DNA of 64,000 nucleotides from Leidyana gryllorum EB-2025a (taxonomy: Eukaryota > Apicomplexa). Location of the stretch: assembly GCA_048772705.1 (NCBI GenBank), contig JBLWGC010000126.1:62001-126000 (forward strand). The letters run 5' to 3'. Positions 22,909 to 33,712 of this stretch are shown here, in pieces. The position numbers and the translations under genes are program-made. Numbering within the stretch: position 1 is the stretch's first letter; each line of letters opens with the position of its first letter. The notes below the pieces were generated by a model, which worked only from the letters and a program-made list of their open reading frames with translations, searched no databases and was not told the DNA's origin.

Positions 22909-25900
22909 ATGGCACACAGACGTGCTGTCGATAATGATGAGGCCGAGCGGAGCAAATTACTGAGTGCTGAACAGCCCCCACCGTCATCAAGTAAACGCAA
23001 GAGGTCCAAAACAGTCCCCGCTTCTCCCGCTGCCAACTCAAATGCAGACAGCACTCCGACGCCAGGCCATTTGTCATCGTCACAAATTCCCCTACAGAGC
23101 GATGTTGGTCAACAGAAGGTCAAACATCGTCAGACGGAACTCAAGGCACAAGTACAAAGAGCTCGCTTCGAGTAAGCTTCCCACCCCCAGTTTATGGGCG
23201 GATGTCTGCGACCCAGTGCTTCCCAGTAGCCACCTAAGGGCTTCCCTGCAACTACTTCTTGTTGATCTCTGGGGCTGAGGGCGTCCCGTTGAACGGTTGG
23301 TGGGCATATGGACCCTTTCTCGCCCAACGGAGATACAGACTGCCCCGCCTTTCCCTTTCGCTTCGTCTCTTGGCCCTCGTGTCGTTCGATCTAAGATGCT
23401 GTCTTCTCTTCTTCAGCGCCCTACGCTTACGGCGTCGGTGTTTGAGCACCGTGGGCATTTTCACCTTGTTGTCGTATCACAAGGCTGAGCACCAGTTGTT
23501 AGATAGTACCCCACAGCCCACGCGGGAAGCCTTGTTTCTGGTCTTCTTCCATCATTTGGTGATGCAAGTGGACTTGCTGGCGCGTCTTCTGGACGCGAAC
23601 GGTTCGAGCTCTGCGGCCGCGCAGAGCCCCGCAGCCCCAACGATTCCGACCTTAAGCATTGGTGAGCGGCTACACTCTTGCAGACTCCTAAGCTCTCTGC
23701 AGATCCGCAACTGAAAGAAATTGAGATGGCCAGTGGACCTTCTGGAGCCCCTCCCACTGGACGGACTACGTTCGCGGGACCCATCTCAGACGCCTCGCGC
23801 TCTCGCAGGAAGGAATCCAGTCCCTTACGTCGCCAAATAAGTCAACAATCTTCTGATCACGAAGATAACAAGAAATCGTCAAGTAGCAGTGAAGATCTAA
23901 ATCTGCGCCGAGTAGTCCGCTGGGCGAGAGAGACGGCTCGGACTTATCTGTTGGCTCTCAAATTGGACCAATCACAGCCAGCACAAAGATTGGTGAGGTA
24001 TCTAGAAGCTCATGTAATGCGATTGAGAGCTGATGCTTGTCCCGAGTTGAACGTGGCCTCCACCGGAGCGTCAGAATCTGCCAGCAAACGAAGCAGCAAA
24101 GGTTTCAAATCCAGGAATAAACGAATTCAATCTGATCTGTCAAAGGTTCACCCACTCGTCTTCAACCCGCAACCGCCCAAACGACATTTGGTCACTGTCA
24201 CTCAACTGGTAGAGGAATATATCATGAGGCGGATTCTAGATCCTACACCCATTAACGCAATCAGCAAGCCACAAGCCTCGAAATCAGGAATGTTGGGTTC
24301 GTTGATGAACCGGGCACAATCCTTGCGGCGAACCACTCCTCCTGAGGAACTCTCCTTCCTCGATGCTTTGTCGGCGGAACAACTGGAACTGTTGACAAGC
24401 GAACAGGCGTTACGTCGTGATTACCCCACACATAATGTATTGTGTTTGAGTGACATCGCTGAACGCCTCAGTCACTTACCGACAATGTTACTCAACCAGC
24501 TCCTGCTGGTCGGTGGTCTCACGCCAGCTTCCACCACTTCCGCTCACCCGCCGCTTGTATCACCCCCTCCGCCAGCGACCGAACTAATAATCGAACGGTC
24601 TGAGAGCGCGTGTACCCAGGTTCAATCAGCCCCTCCAATGGAGCGCTCCGCGCCCTCGGGAGACATTGAAGATGATCCCCTCGGACTCATCAGCGCTCCC
24701 TTCGACAACAACCTCATTAATTGGGCCTTTGGAGACCCCCAGAGTTCCGACGGAGAGATGGCTACGCCACCCTTCCAAGACGCTCTATCCGCCGAGGTGG
24801 AAGCCCTCACAACGCCTCAAGCCTCCCCTCCTCGCGATAGCCCTCCTCCTGTGACTCCTATCCCAGTCACAGCGCCGGAACCTCATGAAATACCACCTAT
24901 TTCTGGCCAGGAATCGACTATCCGCTCGATATTTGAGCTATTTCCTCTCCACACGCTTCTATTCTGGGAATCAATGTATACATTGCTACTCAGCGGGCAC
25001 TGGGACGTTATGGTTCAGGAGACCTGCAAGCAGTAAGTCCACCTCAACAGCAGCAGTCAACTCTATGCTTGTTAATGTATGCAGATTCGCTCTCTCTTTG
25101 GACATCGCGCCCGAATTATTTGATCTCTTGATGGCCTATACTGCCGAGGCGGTATCTGAAGCGGTTGAGCGTTCTAGCGCATCAGCCCAGTCTTCCTCCA
25201 CCACTGCTGCGGCGGATTCAACCAGCGAAACCCGCAGTTTGGCCACCACCAGTACTAAAACTCTCAGAGGCAAAGCGAGCAGCGCTGCGAATCGCGGAAG
25301 AATCCTAAAGATTGCCGGAATGGCCATTGGAGTCGGCGCGCTGTCTGCTTTGACCGCCGGAATCGCTGCTCCGGCTTTCGCTGCCGGTGTTGGCGCTCTG
25401 GGAATCGCTGGAACGAGTGGCTTCGGTGAGTGCTTTCAGATTGTCCCCATCTCAAGACTCGTTTCTCAGCTACCTTCCTTGGAACGGCAGGAGGTTCAGC
25501 TGCCCTGGCTTCTTTGTTCGGGGCTGGAAGTGCCAGTTTGTCAGGCTGGAAGTACAGTCGTCGCCTAGCGGACATCAAAACGTTTGAGTTCCACAGTTTG
25601 AGCTCGCAATATGTCGTGGATGCTGTAGCTACCTATATATCCGAAGTGATGGATCTGTCTCTCTCTCGTGGCAGTGGGGCCTTCCAAGGCCCGGTACTCG
25701 GTCTGTCGCTGTGCTCCGAAGAAAACAGGAGTCGCAAGAATAAACCCCCTTTCCAACTTGTCATCGGGATCAGCGGTTGGCTGAACACTGAAGAAGATGC
25801 AACCAGACCTTGGCGATGTATATCAGACGCGCTAGGCAGTGAACTGTTTGCGCTGAAGTGGGAACCACACCTCTTGACGGCATTGGGAGCTATGATTGTC

Positions 25901-26733
25901 CGGATTGTTGGGGAGGTAATCTACATGTTTATGATCTAATCTATCGATACACACGTGTGTCTTCAGCAATTTGCGTCGACGGCAGCGTCATTAACTATCC
26001 AAATGACGATGACAGCCGGCACCGGGATCATCCTGTGGCCTGTCAGTTTGATGCAGTACGCAGGACAACTGGACAATACTTGGATGACTTGCCGGGAGCG
26101 GGCTCAACAGGCCGGGATTTTGTTGGCCGCAGCCCTCAGTGACAAGACTCTCGTCGGTCATCGACCAGTGACACTGATTGGGTATTCGATGGGTTCTAGA
26201 GTGATTAGTTTTGCCCTTCGGGAACTATATAAGCGCGGCGAGTTCAATCGGGTGCAGCACGCCATCCTAATGGGCCTGCCTGGTGGGAAAAGCAAGGATA
26301 ACTGGAAGCAGAAGAGGGCAGTCGTGTCGGGTATGGTGAACGATTGGCAAATGCGATTTCGAATATATTGCCCAACTTTCAGGTCGACTGGTTAATATAT
26401 ATTGCACAAGTGACTGGATTCTGGCTCTGCTGTATCGGTTCATGGAGTGGGGAGTTCAGGTGTGTCATAAAGGCTGCTGGCCCGTGTGTTGAAATCGTGT
26501 TATCAGGTGGCGGGGTTGTCAGCGGTGGAAGGAGTTCCAGGAGTTGAGAATTATGATGCTACCGGACTCGTCATGTGAGTGTGATCGTGATGGTTATTGT
26601 GGACGTCGTGTCTGATAGGTCACACAACGATTACGAGAAGCGTGTTCCGGAATTGTTGTCTTATATAGGTTTTCACTCATCTTTCGTTGAATCAGAGGCG
26701 AATAGAAGATCGACGAAAAGACACAAGGGGTAG
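22909..26733 (+). CDS. TMCO4/DUF726 membrane-associated alpha/beta hydrolase
   Basis: Large DUF726 (TMCO4-type) protein. The N-terminus is Lys/Ser-rich (MAHRRAVDNDEAERSKLL). A Ser/Pro-rich region follows, then the exon 23686-25032 ending at VMVQETCKQ, then a Gly/Ala hydrophobic block (AGMAIGVGALSALTAGIAAP, split by an intron from GGSAALASLFGAG) typical of DUF726. LVIGISGWL and LIGYSMGSRVISFAL supply the hydrolase strand and nucleophile elbow (GYSMG). The distal part is cut by several short introns: VVSGRLVNIYCTSDWILALL, VAGLSAVEGVPGVENYD and GHNDYEKRVPELLSYIG; the last contains the probable catalytic His. Stop at 26731-26733. The junction between the first exon (ends near 23172) and the next coding block near 23270 could not be resolved. 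The intron at about 25919-25966 contains the 12-bp ACACACGTGTGT palindrome 6 nt before its acceptor. Confidence 0.87.
25949..25960. repeat. 12-bp ACACACGTGTGT palindrome in TMCO4 intron
   Basis: Perfect 12-bp palindrome directly before the cttcag acceptor of a short intron. It overlaps where the polypyrimidine tract would normally lie. Confidence 0.85.
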
Positions 26734-26912
26734 GAGTTGTTCAGTTTACAAAGCTGAAGATACCCGGAGATTGAAGAACGCTGCAGTCCCATTGGCAACG
26801 ACCAAGCTGACGGGAGAAGGCGTGAGAGTCAGTGCGGGTAGAGCGGCCTGCATGACTTCGCGACCGAGGACCTTGACTGGGGAAGCGAAAGAAGAAGGGA
26901 TAAAATGTGACT

Positions 26913-27933
26913 TCACGCAGTGTATGTCTTACCTATCAATGACCCTTCTGGTCCACTAAAACTGACGCTCAATTCCATCACAAAGTTGGGCGCACAGGCC
27001 ACGACCGACTGTTCACCGATCGTTGTTGGTGTCGCGCTTGCTGTAGGAGAATTATATGACTGATTCGAGCGAGACTTCTCACCTGTGCGTTGCGATTGTA
27101 TTATAACGCGTCCGTCAGAGGCCAGCAGTGCCATGGTGATGAGGCCCTCGACTTCGAAAGCGAACCCAGCGGCGCTGTTCCCCTGCATTACCCTACAATA
27201 CATATATATGCGTGTGTCACCCAGTTTCGGTTGGGTCCTTACACTTGACTTGTGATATCGACCGCATTGCAGGTGATCTTCAGCGGCAGGAAGGTCCCTC
27301 GGGTCCCTCCGATGCCCACCAGACGTTCTCCAGTTAACGCTCGCTGAACGTACCAGTCGTTCGCGTTTTGACGGACCAGTCTACAGTAGAGAGAGGAGGT
27401 TAAAGTGGGAGTGGGTGTGGAGAGAGAGACGGGATGTTCATGATTTGGCGACCACCAGAGATTGACAGAGTGCTTTGTTCTCTTACATTGCTGGATCAGT
27501 GTCGGGCAATCGGCAAGCTTTCTCGATTATTTCCGTGGTATCAGTTGTGTTTGCCAACTGTTGGTCTAACATAGCCTGAAGTTCCTCTTCGGTTGAGGCT
27601 GACTGTTCGGCTAGTGATCTATTGTTGACGTATATCTGATATTCATCCTTAGTGCTGAGAGATTTGGTTGGGGGGCGTTCATAATCATGTTGTGTATCTG
27701 TTTGAAGATTGGGAATCATTGGAACCTGTGTGAGACCTTTAGTGTTGCAGGAGGACGAAAGTGCTTACTTGCCAGTAGGCTGAATTTGTTCCTGGCATTT
27801 TTGATCCCGCATTGCCATACGCTTGACATTTGACCCCTTGACACTCAGTTCGAGTAGTTCGTGTTCCCAGTGGTAGTCTAACTGCCTCAACAACAATGAC
27901 TAGAGTCACCAAGCGCAAATAAGTTCCCAGCAT
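26913..27933 (-). CDS. secreted orphan protein
   Basis: Not recognised. A start at 27933 gives a signal peptide (MLGTYLRLVTLVIVVEAV). Exons read as about 27770-27933, 27487-27726, about 27245-27380, then to 26913, with short GT-AG introns. The mature part begins with a small Cys-containing stretch (TECQGVKCQAYG), then NRSLAEQSASTEEELQAMLD, then a beta-rich segment (GTFLPLKITCNAVDITSQV, FAFEVEGLITMALLASDGRV). A final intron near 27040-27085 may remove a short Ser/Asn-rich loop; both readings stay open. Its start codon lies 17 bp from the UNC50 start on the other strand. Function unknown. Confidence 0.65.
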
Positions 27934-27950
27934 GTTTGCTGGAAAAACAG

Positions 27951-28796
27951 ATGCTGCCGCCGTATGTAGGGAGAACAGAGTTCACACGACGCATATTTGC
28001 CCCAAGACTGATTGATTGGGATGGAGCACTGCTGCAAATACACTTGGCACTGACACGTCCACATCGACTTGGTCAGTTGGCCGTTCACCGACTCCACACA
28101 CATGGAAGACTCGCACGAGACGATCCAGGGGTGTTTATACTGTTGTGCCTCTTCAGCGCAATCTCGGGTTTGGCCTATGGATGTGCGTTTGTGGCATCGC
28201 ACACTGCTGTTCTCCGATTTCCCCTATTCTCTACTCTCATTTGGGGGTTCCTGGTATACCCCTTCATTTTGTTGGGCCTAATGTGCTTGGCAATGTCCAC
28301 AGCTCTGTTCTACGGACTGCGGCGATTCGCGCTGGTGGGTAGAAGATCAATCACCGTGGCATTAAGTCGAAGTTTGGCCCCAATTGCTCCTCCGGCCACC
28401 ATGTCAGCCGTTGGTAACGATAAAACTGTCGGCTGGATGTACGCCTTCGATCTCATATGTAATGCCTCAATCCCGGGGCTTTTGGTTCTCTTCTTAGTTC
28501 AGTACTTCTTCTTACCCCTCATACTTCTACATCCACGATCGACGGCCGGAGCAGTCCTTTTGTGCTCCCTGGTCAATCTCGGCCTCCATGGGACTGCTGC
28601 TGTCGCCTTTGTCCACAACTTGGCCTGTGGGCTCTCAGTACTGCCAACCCCGCTACAGAGATCCGCTCCCCTGCTGTTCATTCCTCTGACCCTCTGGATC
28701 GTCCTCCTCCTTCTAATGACGATCTTCCGGGTCAATTTATCGATGATCATTCTCCGGACTGTGTTCGGCTTCCTCTTTGTCTCCCCCAGTCTCTAA
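27951..28796 (+). CDS. UNC50: UNC-50 homologue, Golgi membrane protein
   Basis: Single-exon, 281-aa multispan protein of the UNC-50 (GMH1) family, which acts in the Golgi and in trafficking of membrane receptors. MLPPYVGRTEFTRRIF is the conserved N-terminal block. LIDWDGALLQIHLAL, ARDDPGVFILL and VGWMYAFDLICNASIP are family signatures, followed by about five hydrophobic segments. Length fits the family (about 260-290). The ATG at 27951 was chosen because it precedes LPPY; the same frame is open to 27936 without another ATG. Its stop (TAA, 28794-28796) shares bases with the stop of the convergent coiled-coil gene. Confidence 0.93.
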   Translation: MLPPYVGRTEFTRRIFAPRLIDWDGALLQIHLALTRPHRLGQLAVHRLHTHGRLARDDPGVFILLCLFSAISGLAYGCAFVASHTAVLRFPLFSTLIWGFLVYPFILLGLMCLAMSTALFYGLRRFALVGRRSITVALSRSLAPIAPPATMSAVGNDKTVGWMYAFDLICNASIPGLLVLFLVQYFFLPLILLHPRSTAGAVLLCSLVNLGLHGTAAVAFVHNLACGLSVLPTPLQRSAPLLFIPLTLWIVLLLLMTIFRVNLSMIILRTVFGFLFVSPSL

Positions 28797-30365
28797 GTTG
28801 GCCGAGATATGGGAACCGTCAACCTCCGCAATTCGATCTTCAAACCGCGTTGTTTCCGAACCAGTTTGGCGACGTCCCGAAGCTCACCCTCCTGAAATCA
28901 AAAGTATGTCAGAAGTACTCATTCGTGGCTAAAATGGGGAGCGATGCGAGAATGAAGAGAGGACACCCGCGTGGCTGGCTGGCTGGCTGGCTCGCTTGGT
29001 GTGTAAGCAGACGCTGTTGGTGTCAAGTTCACGCTCATTAGCGCTCGGAGCTTTCATACAGCGGAGGATCATATCACTGCCAAACTCACCTCAGTTGGTA
29101 GGGTGCCATAATTGATCATGTGTCTGTCATATGCGCGCTTGATAGCCAAATTGACTTCATCGAGCTGTTGCTGAAGCCGTCTGATCTTGGCATCTTTGCG
29201 TTCAATGCTACGCATTCTGACCGCCGCTTGAACCGTCTGAGGATTTTCTTCGAGTCCCGCTCTAATGTAACTTGACAGGGATTCAGATCTCTGGTTTCCA
29301 AGTTTGGTGCGGAAAAAGGCGTCTTGAAAAGCTCACCTCTCTCGAGTTTTTGTTCTGAAGCTGTGGAGACGGAGATGAAGGTCGTTGCTCCGTACGCCGG
29401 CCGGCCCGAGCCCGCAGAATGGTTGGAGACTCCATCTGATGCTGATGGGACTCGCTGTCAGAGTCAGAAGCTGCCATGGTGGCTCGAATGAGATGGCTGG
29501 AGACGCTCGCTGTGGTGTTGGTGACATCGGAGGGAGGTGCTGAGGGTTGGGTGGAGGATGCTTTAGCGACAAACTGATGATCACTACTCGTGTTAGTAGT
29601 CTCTGCTGGGGCGGATCTGGGAGAGTCGACAGCGACAGCCGAGGTTGTAGTATTAGGGTACAGAATGGTAGTGTTGGCTGGCTGAGGGTGGTGTCTATTG
29701 GTGACGGAAGTTGTTCTGGAAGGGCTTCTGGCAATGCTATTGTCCTTGAGAGCCTCAAACAGCATCTCCAATACTTTTCTGTTGCTATTGCGTTCCGTGG
29801 CTAGATCCTCCTCAAGTTTGGCAACTTGCTTGGCTAAAGTTCTCTCGTGCCGTTCGCTCTCTCTCAGCCGCCGTGTCATTGCCAACAGTTCTCGTCGTGC
29901 TTGCTTAAGCAATTTCTCGTGATTCGTACCCGTGTTGTTTGAGTGTCTAACAGATGGGCCAATTTCTGGGGCAGAAATCGGCCACGGAGAGGGCATCTGG
30001 TGGAGTGGGTGATTCGGAGACTGATGGTGTGGTGGTGAGGATGGTACACGAGGGTCTGGACGGATCTCAAGTGGTCTAGCAGGGTTCATCAGAGGCACAG
30101 CTGCTGCTGGCACCTCTAAAGGCCGTAGTTGGTAGTTAGGCCACGAGAACTCAGGCACTGGGGGGTGCCTCAGCTTCTCCAGTTCTTCTCGCTCCTGCCT
30201 GCCAAGCGCAACCGCGCCTGAGAACAACTTGACAGCATCCTCCACGCGCCGTAGCTCTTTGAACTCTTGTATAAGCCCCCTACGCCGCCTAGCTCTGCTC
30301 CTAACCTCCGCTAACGAGTCATCGTCAGAAGAAGTTGAAGAAGGCAGACTCGAGGACGTTGACAT
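28793..30365 (-). CDS. coiled-coil protein, unknown
   Basis: 442-aa protein, exons 29337-30365, 29090-29290 and 28793-28891, all in phase. The N-terminus is Ser/Asp-rich (MSTSSSLPSSTSSDDDSL) then basic; residues about 30-70 and 150-215 are helical (LLKQARRELLAMTRRLRESE). A Ser/Thr/Pro-rich linker follows, and the C-terminal ~95 residues form a conserved-looking coiled coil (GLEENPQTVQAAVRMRSIER, IRRLQQQLDEVNLAIKRAYD). The C-terminal pattern faintly recalls axonemal coiled-coil proteins such as the GAS8/DRC4 tail; this is only a resemblance. The second intron contains a (GGCT)n tract. The TAG stop (28793-28795) overlaps the UNC50 TAA stop. Confidence 0.75.
28972..28993. repeat. (GGCT)n tetranucleotide repeat in an intron
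   Basis: About five tandem GGCT units inside the second intron of the coiled-coil gene. Confidence 0.85.
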
Positions 30366-30424
30366 ACCGGGTGAAGGTGCACTAGAGCACACGACGAAAA
30401 GGGGTGTTTTGAGGGACTTTTCGA

Positions 30425-31620
30425 ATGGCAGGGCAGCGCCACATATGCCCCCGAGCCACGACTATTGAGGAAGCTTTCGGAATATTGTCCGTAATATGGG
30501 TCAGCTCACTAATTCGCACCAACACTATCCATGCACAGGTTTGGCTCTTGATGGGGTCCGTGAACTGGCTGACTTTGATTTACTACTTTGGCCACCCTAA
30601 CACTAAAACAGGAACGGGCAGTTGGTACTATCATCTGCTTGCCAGTGAGCAACTTGTCGTCTAAACCCCTCTGACATCTCTATTCAGACACCAACGGCTT
30701 CATCACCGCCTTCTGCTTGATTCTGTTCGAGACTATTCATGGTCTGGCAATCCTGTCCCATGCCGCAGCCGTCTTGGCAGATCCTGGCTCCCTACAAGCT
30801 TTCAATTGTCCGGTAATCGAAGTTCAGACTATGTTAATTCACTTCAAAATGCCACTGTGGCAGATTAAAGCACCACAAGAAGTGCTAGCCCGAACACATG
30901 GTGAACCGGAATTGCTGATCGGCTCCGACTGTGACAAGTGCGGAGGGCGTTGGAAACCACCACGAGCCCATCACTGTAATCGATGCCGAAAATGCGTTTT
31001 CCGTATGGATCATCATTGTGTCTGGATTCGTAACTGTATAGGACAAGCGAACCAGAAGTATTTCGTATTGTTTCTCATCTATGTCGGTAAGTGAACGAGA
31101 GCCCACTGACGAGTAAACACACGTGTGTTCCACTCTAAATAGTCCTGGGATCGTATTTGGATGTCGCCTTATTCTTCTCACTGTTGGTGCGCACCTGGTG
31201 GGAGGGTTCGGCGACGGTGGGGAAGTCTTTAATAGCGATCGGACTAATAGCGCTATGCCGATTTCTGGGCAACATGGCTCGCAGCAATCTGCAAGACATG
31301 CGCGATGCTTTGATGACAAACTCGACCTTGGTGGAGAGTTATCAAGGCACTCATGGATCAATGACGGACTCGCTGCGGTGGCGACTGGAAGAAGTTTTCG
31401 GTCGGAATGTTTGGGCGTGGTGGTTACCGATCCCTGCACAAGGATTATGTTTGCGTTTCGAAGGTGGGAAGGGTTGTAATGAACAGCTGTCACTTGATAA
31501 ACAGAAATGGTGTGGCGCGATTGCGACAGGAGGCAACACAAGGTATGTACTTGGTCGCACGATGGATGCCACGCAGAGAAGGATTACGCTGCTGCGACTG
31601 GAAGGAATACGGCTAACTAG
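30425..31620 (+). CDS. DHHC-type protein S-palmitoyltransferase
   Basis: Membrane acyltransferase that palmitoylates Cys residues at the cytosolic face. Exons 30425-30644, 30688-31086 and 31143-about 31463, plus a last exon. Early hydrophobic segments (WLLMGSVNWLTLIYYFG, FITAFCLILFETIHGLAILS) precede the Cys-rich domain CDKCGGRWKPPRAHHCNRCR, followed by MDHHCVWIRNCIG, the DHHC active site. Two more hydrophobic segments follow (YLDVALFFSLLV, LIAIGLIALCRFLG), then TLVESYQG, near the place of the TTxE motif, and VFGRNVWAWWLPIP. A further intron near 31464-31508 would end the protein at about 31620; without it the frame runs to 31831 through the opposite gene, which seems less likely. Intron 2 holds a 14-bp AACACACGTGTGTT palindrome. 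Confidence 0.9.
31116..31129. repeat. 14-bp AACACACGTGTGTT palindrome in DHHC gene intron
   Basis: Perfect inverted repeat inside the 56-nt intron 31087-31142, about 13 nt before the acceptor. Confidence 0.85.
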
Positions 31621-32806
31621 TAGGGGGAGGCGACGCAGTCCACTCCGACTGGTGACTGACGGTTTCAGCAGTGGGTGGGGCATCAAGATGCTTCTTGGAC
31701 GAGGTGCAATACCGACAGACGCACCAGTCATGACAGGGATGAGCCTCGCCAACGGGTCGCTGACACTTGGAGCACGGCCCAATGTCGCGTCCCACGTTGT
31801 GAAAGACGGCACCACAGCCGCCTCGATTTAGATTGCACCTCCACCGGTCCTCATTCTTATAGAAATACATTGGCCGGCGACAATTAGGCATCCGGCACAC
31901 GGGGATAGAGCCGTCTGCAGTGAAGTGCACACGCGACTTGGGAGCAGCCTCGCTATTCACGGGCCGCGGAGTCTTTGTCTTGTTGCTGTCCTCCTTGGGA
32001 TAAGCTCGTGGCGCCCGACCCCAAACCTTCTTTACTGGATTGGGTGAAGATCGCACAGGTCGCGACTGCACCAGCACGGTCCGTGCCTGATCACCCCATG
32101 CCGCGCCTCCCGTCCAGTTTCCTGCATATGGACTCGAAGAACTGCTTGCCTTAGTAGATGGACTTGCTACCTCCGACGTTTCGTTGGCTATAGTGAACTA
32201 CAATGAGCGAGAGTGACATTTGCCAAGGATCTTACTCACTGGAGGTAGTTTTTCCCTTATAACCCGGGGCATTGCGAGGGGTTGAGATGTCCATCTCGAT
32301 GGGTCTTGAGGGAAAAGGGCTTCGCGTAGGAGGTCTTTGGGGGAAATCTCGCGTTCCGCGTGGGTATTCAACGCCCTGATGAAGTCTGTCGGGGACGGTT
32401 TGTCTTCCTCCGACTCCTCTTCACTTGAATTTCGTTTGGCTTCCTCGGTTTTGTGGGCAACTTGCGATGGGGTAGTTGATGCAGGAGGCGTGGTATTCTC
32501 GAATGGAAATAATTCGGCTGGCGTCCTCGGCACATCCTCAATACACCGTACCAACGTAGAGGAAACTACCCGTCGAGGTTCCTCTTCATTGTCTACTTCT
32601 TCGATCAGCAGGTGCGGTCCAGAAGGCATACAGGTCACATGAGCTCCAGAGGCAACATGCAGATCCAGCGTCCATTCCACCACACCATCGTTGCCGGTTT
32701 GAGTCAACCTGAGTCTCTTCTTCGGTTGCCCGGTGGCCGGTGCCGCTGTATATGGGGTAAATGAAGAGGAGCTTGTCGTGGTTGACGAATTTGATGACGA
32801 TGCCAT
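31613..32806 (-). CDS. orphan with C-terminal Cys-rich putative zinc-binding domain
   Basis: 383-aa protein in two exons, 32240-32806 and 31613-32197, in phase. The N-terminal half is Ser/Thr/Glu-rich with a short beta-like block (LRLTQTGNDGVVEWTLDLHV). The C-terminal ~70 residues hold ten Cys and two or three His in spaced pairs: CRMPNCRRPMYFY, RWRCNLNRGGCGAVFH, CSKCQRPVGEAHPCHDWCVC and RYC. This looks like a treble-clef or RING-related zinc module, but I cannot assign a family. The ATG at 32806 (MASSSNSS) is the first in frame. Its end overlaps the end of the DHHC gene. Confidence 0.7.
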
Positions 32807-33712
32807 GGTCAATCAGTCATTGAAGGGTAAACTTCTAAGCTTTTTCTGGCCGACAAGCAGTCTTGAGATCAAAAAGTAGAATCTTTAAAGGTCCCACCCT
32901 TAACCGTTGTCAGGCTTCAATCCCACCATCCTGCTGCCGGTCTTATACCCTGCCCAATCAGCCCTACCCTCCCCTCTACCTCCCCTAGCTGCTCACAAAC
33001 ACCTGGCCTCTTGCTCTCAAATTTTCAGCAGCTCCTCGGGAAATCTACATCCAGTTCGTCGGGGGTGCTGATACCGTCCATTGCACTTGTGCTTGCCAAC
33101 GAAACACGAAAATGCACATTCCAAACACAACTTGTGTTCGGGAGCGAAACAGACTGATCGTCCCCAGATCGGCGTATGACACCCTCCGATAACTGCCCTG
33201 GACTTTCAGTCAACTACATGTCGTCGGAAAACAGCACTGGGTGGTCTTCCTTGCGTCAATGTCATGACCTCGACCAAATCCGCGTCAAGTGTGTGTAGAA
33301 TGGATATGTTCGAAAACTTTAGATATTTGGCCAAAAGACTAACGGCAATCCCTAAACGGGTCAGCCAGCAAACGGAACGGACATGTGTTGGTACTCAGTG
33401 TGTGCTATGTGTGTGCAGAAAGCATTGGTTGGATGGGTGAGGATTGTCTTTCTCAAGTCCACTGCCATTGCGATGATAACCCGACGACCAGATAAGCAGC
33501 GCAGGTATTTTGGCAGAAGAATGAGTCCCACTGTCTGTGTCCTGGAGTCTTTAACATCAAATTGAGACGTCAGGGCTAAATAATTCTATAGCCTCGCCAT
33601 TTCATCTGGCATCCTGAAGTCGTCTTCCTCTTAAGATATACATAGTCAGTCTCTTACTTTCCCAATGACTGAAAAGGGGCTCAATATACTTTGCTGCCTG
33701 ATGAAAGGCGGT
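32807..33712. other. 906-bp stretch with no recognised gene
   Basis: The longest apparently non-coding interval outside introns. It holds a pyrimidine-rich patch near 32940-32990 and a 26-codon frame at 33219 (MSSENSTGWSSLRQ) that could be an isolated exon, but nothing is recognisable. Probably the 5' region of the minus-strand gene ending at 31613 plus the 3' region of the gene ending at 33713. Confidence 0.5.

Noticed and set aside
28793-30365. Assignment of the coiled-coil protein to the GAS8/DRC4 axonemal family
   Set aside because: Only the spacing of a C-terminal helix is similar; no diagnostic residues could be matched by eye.
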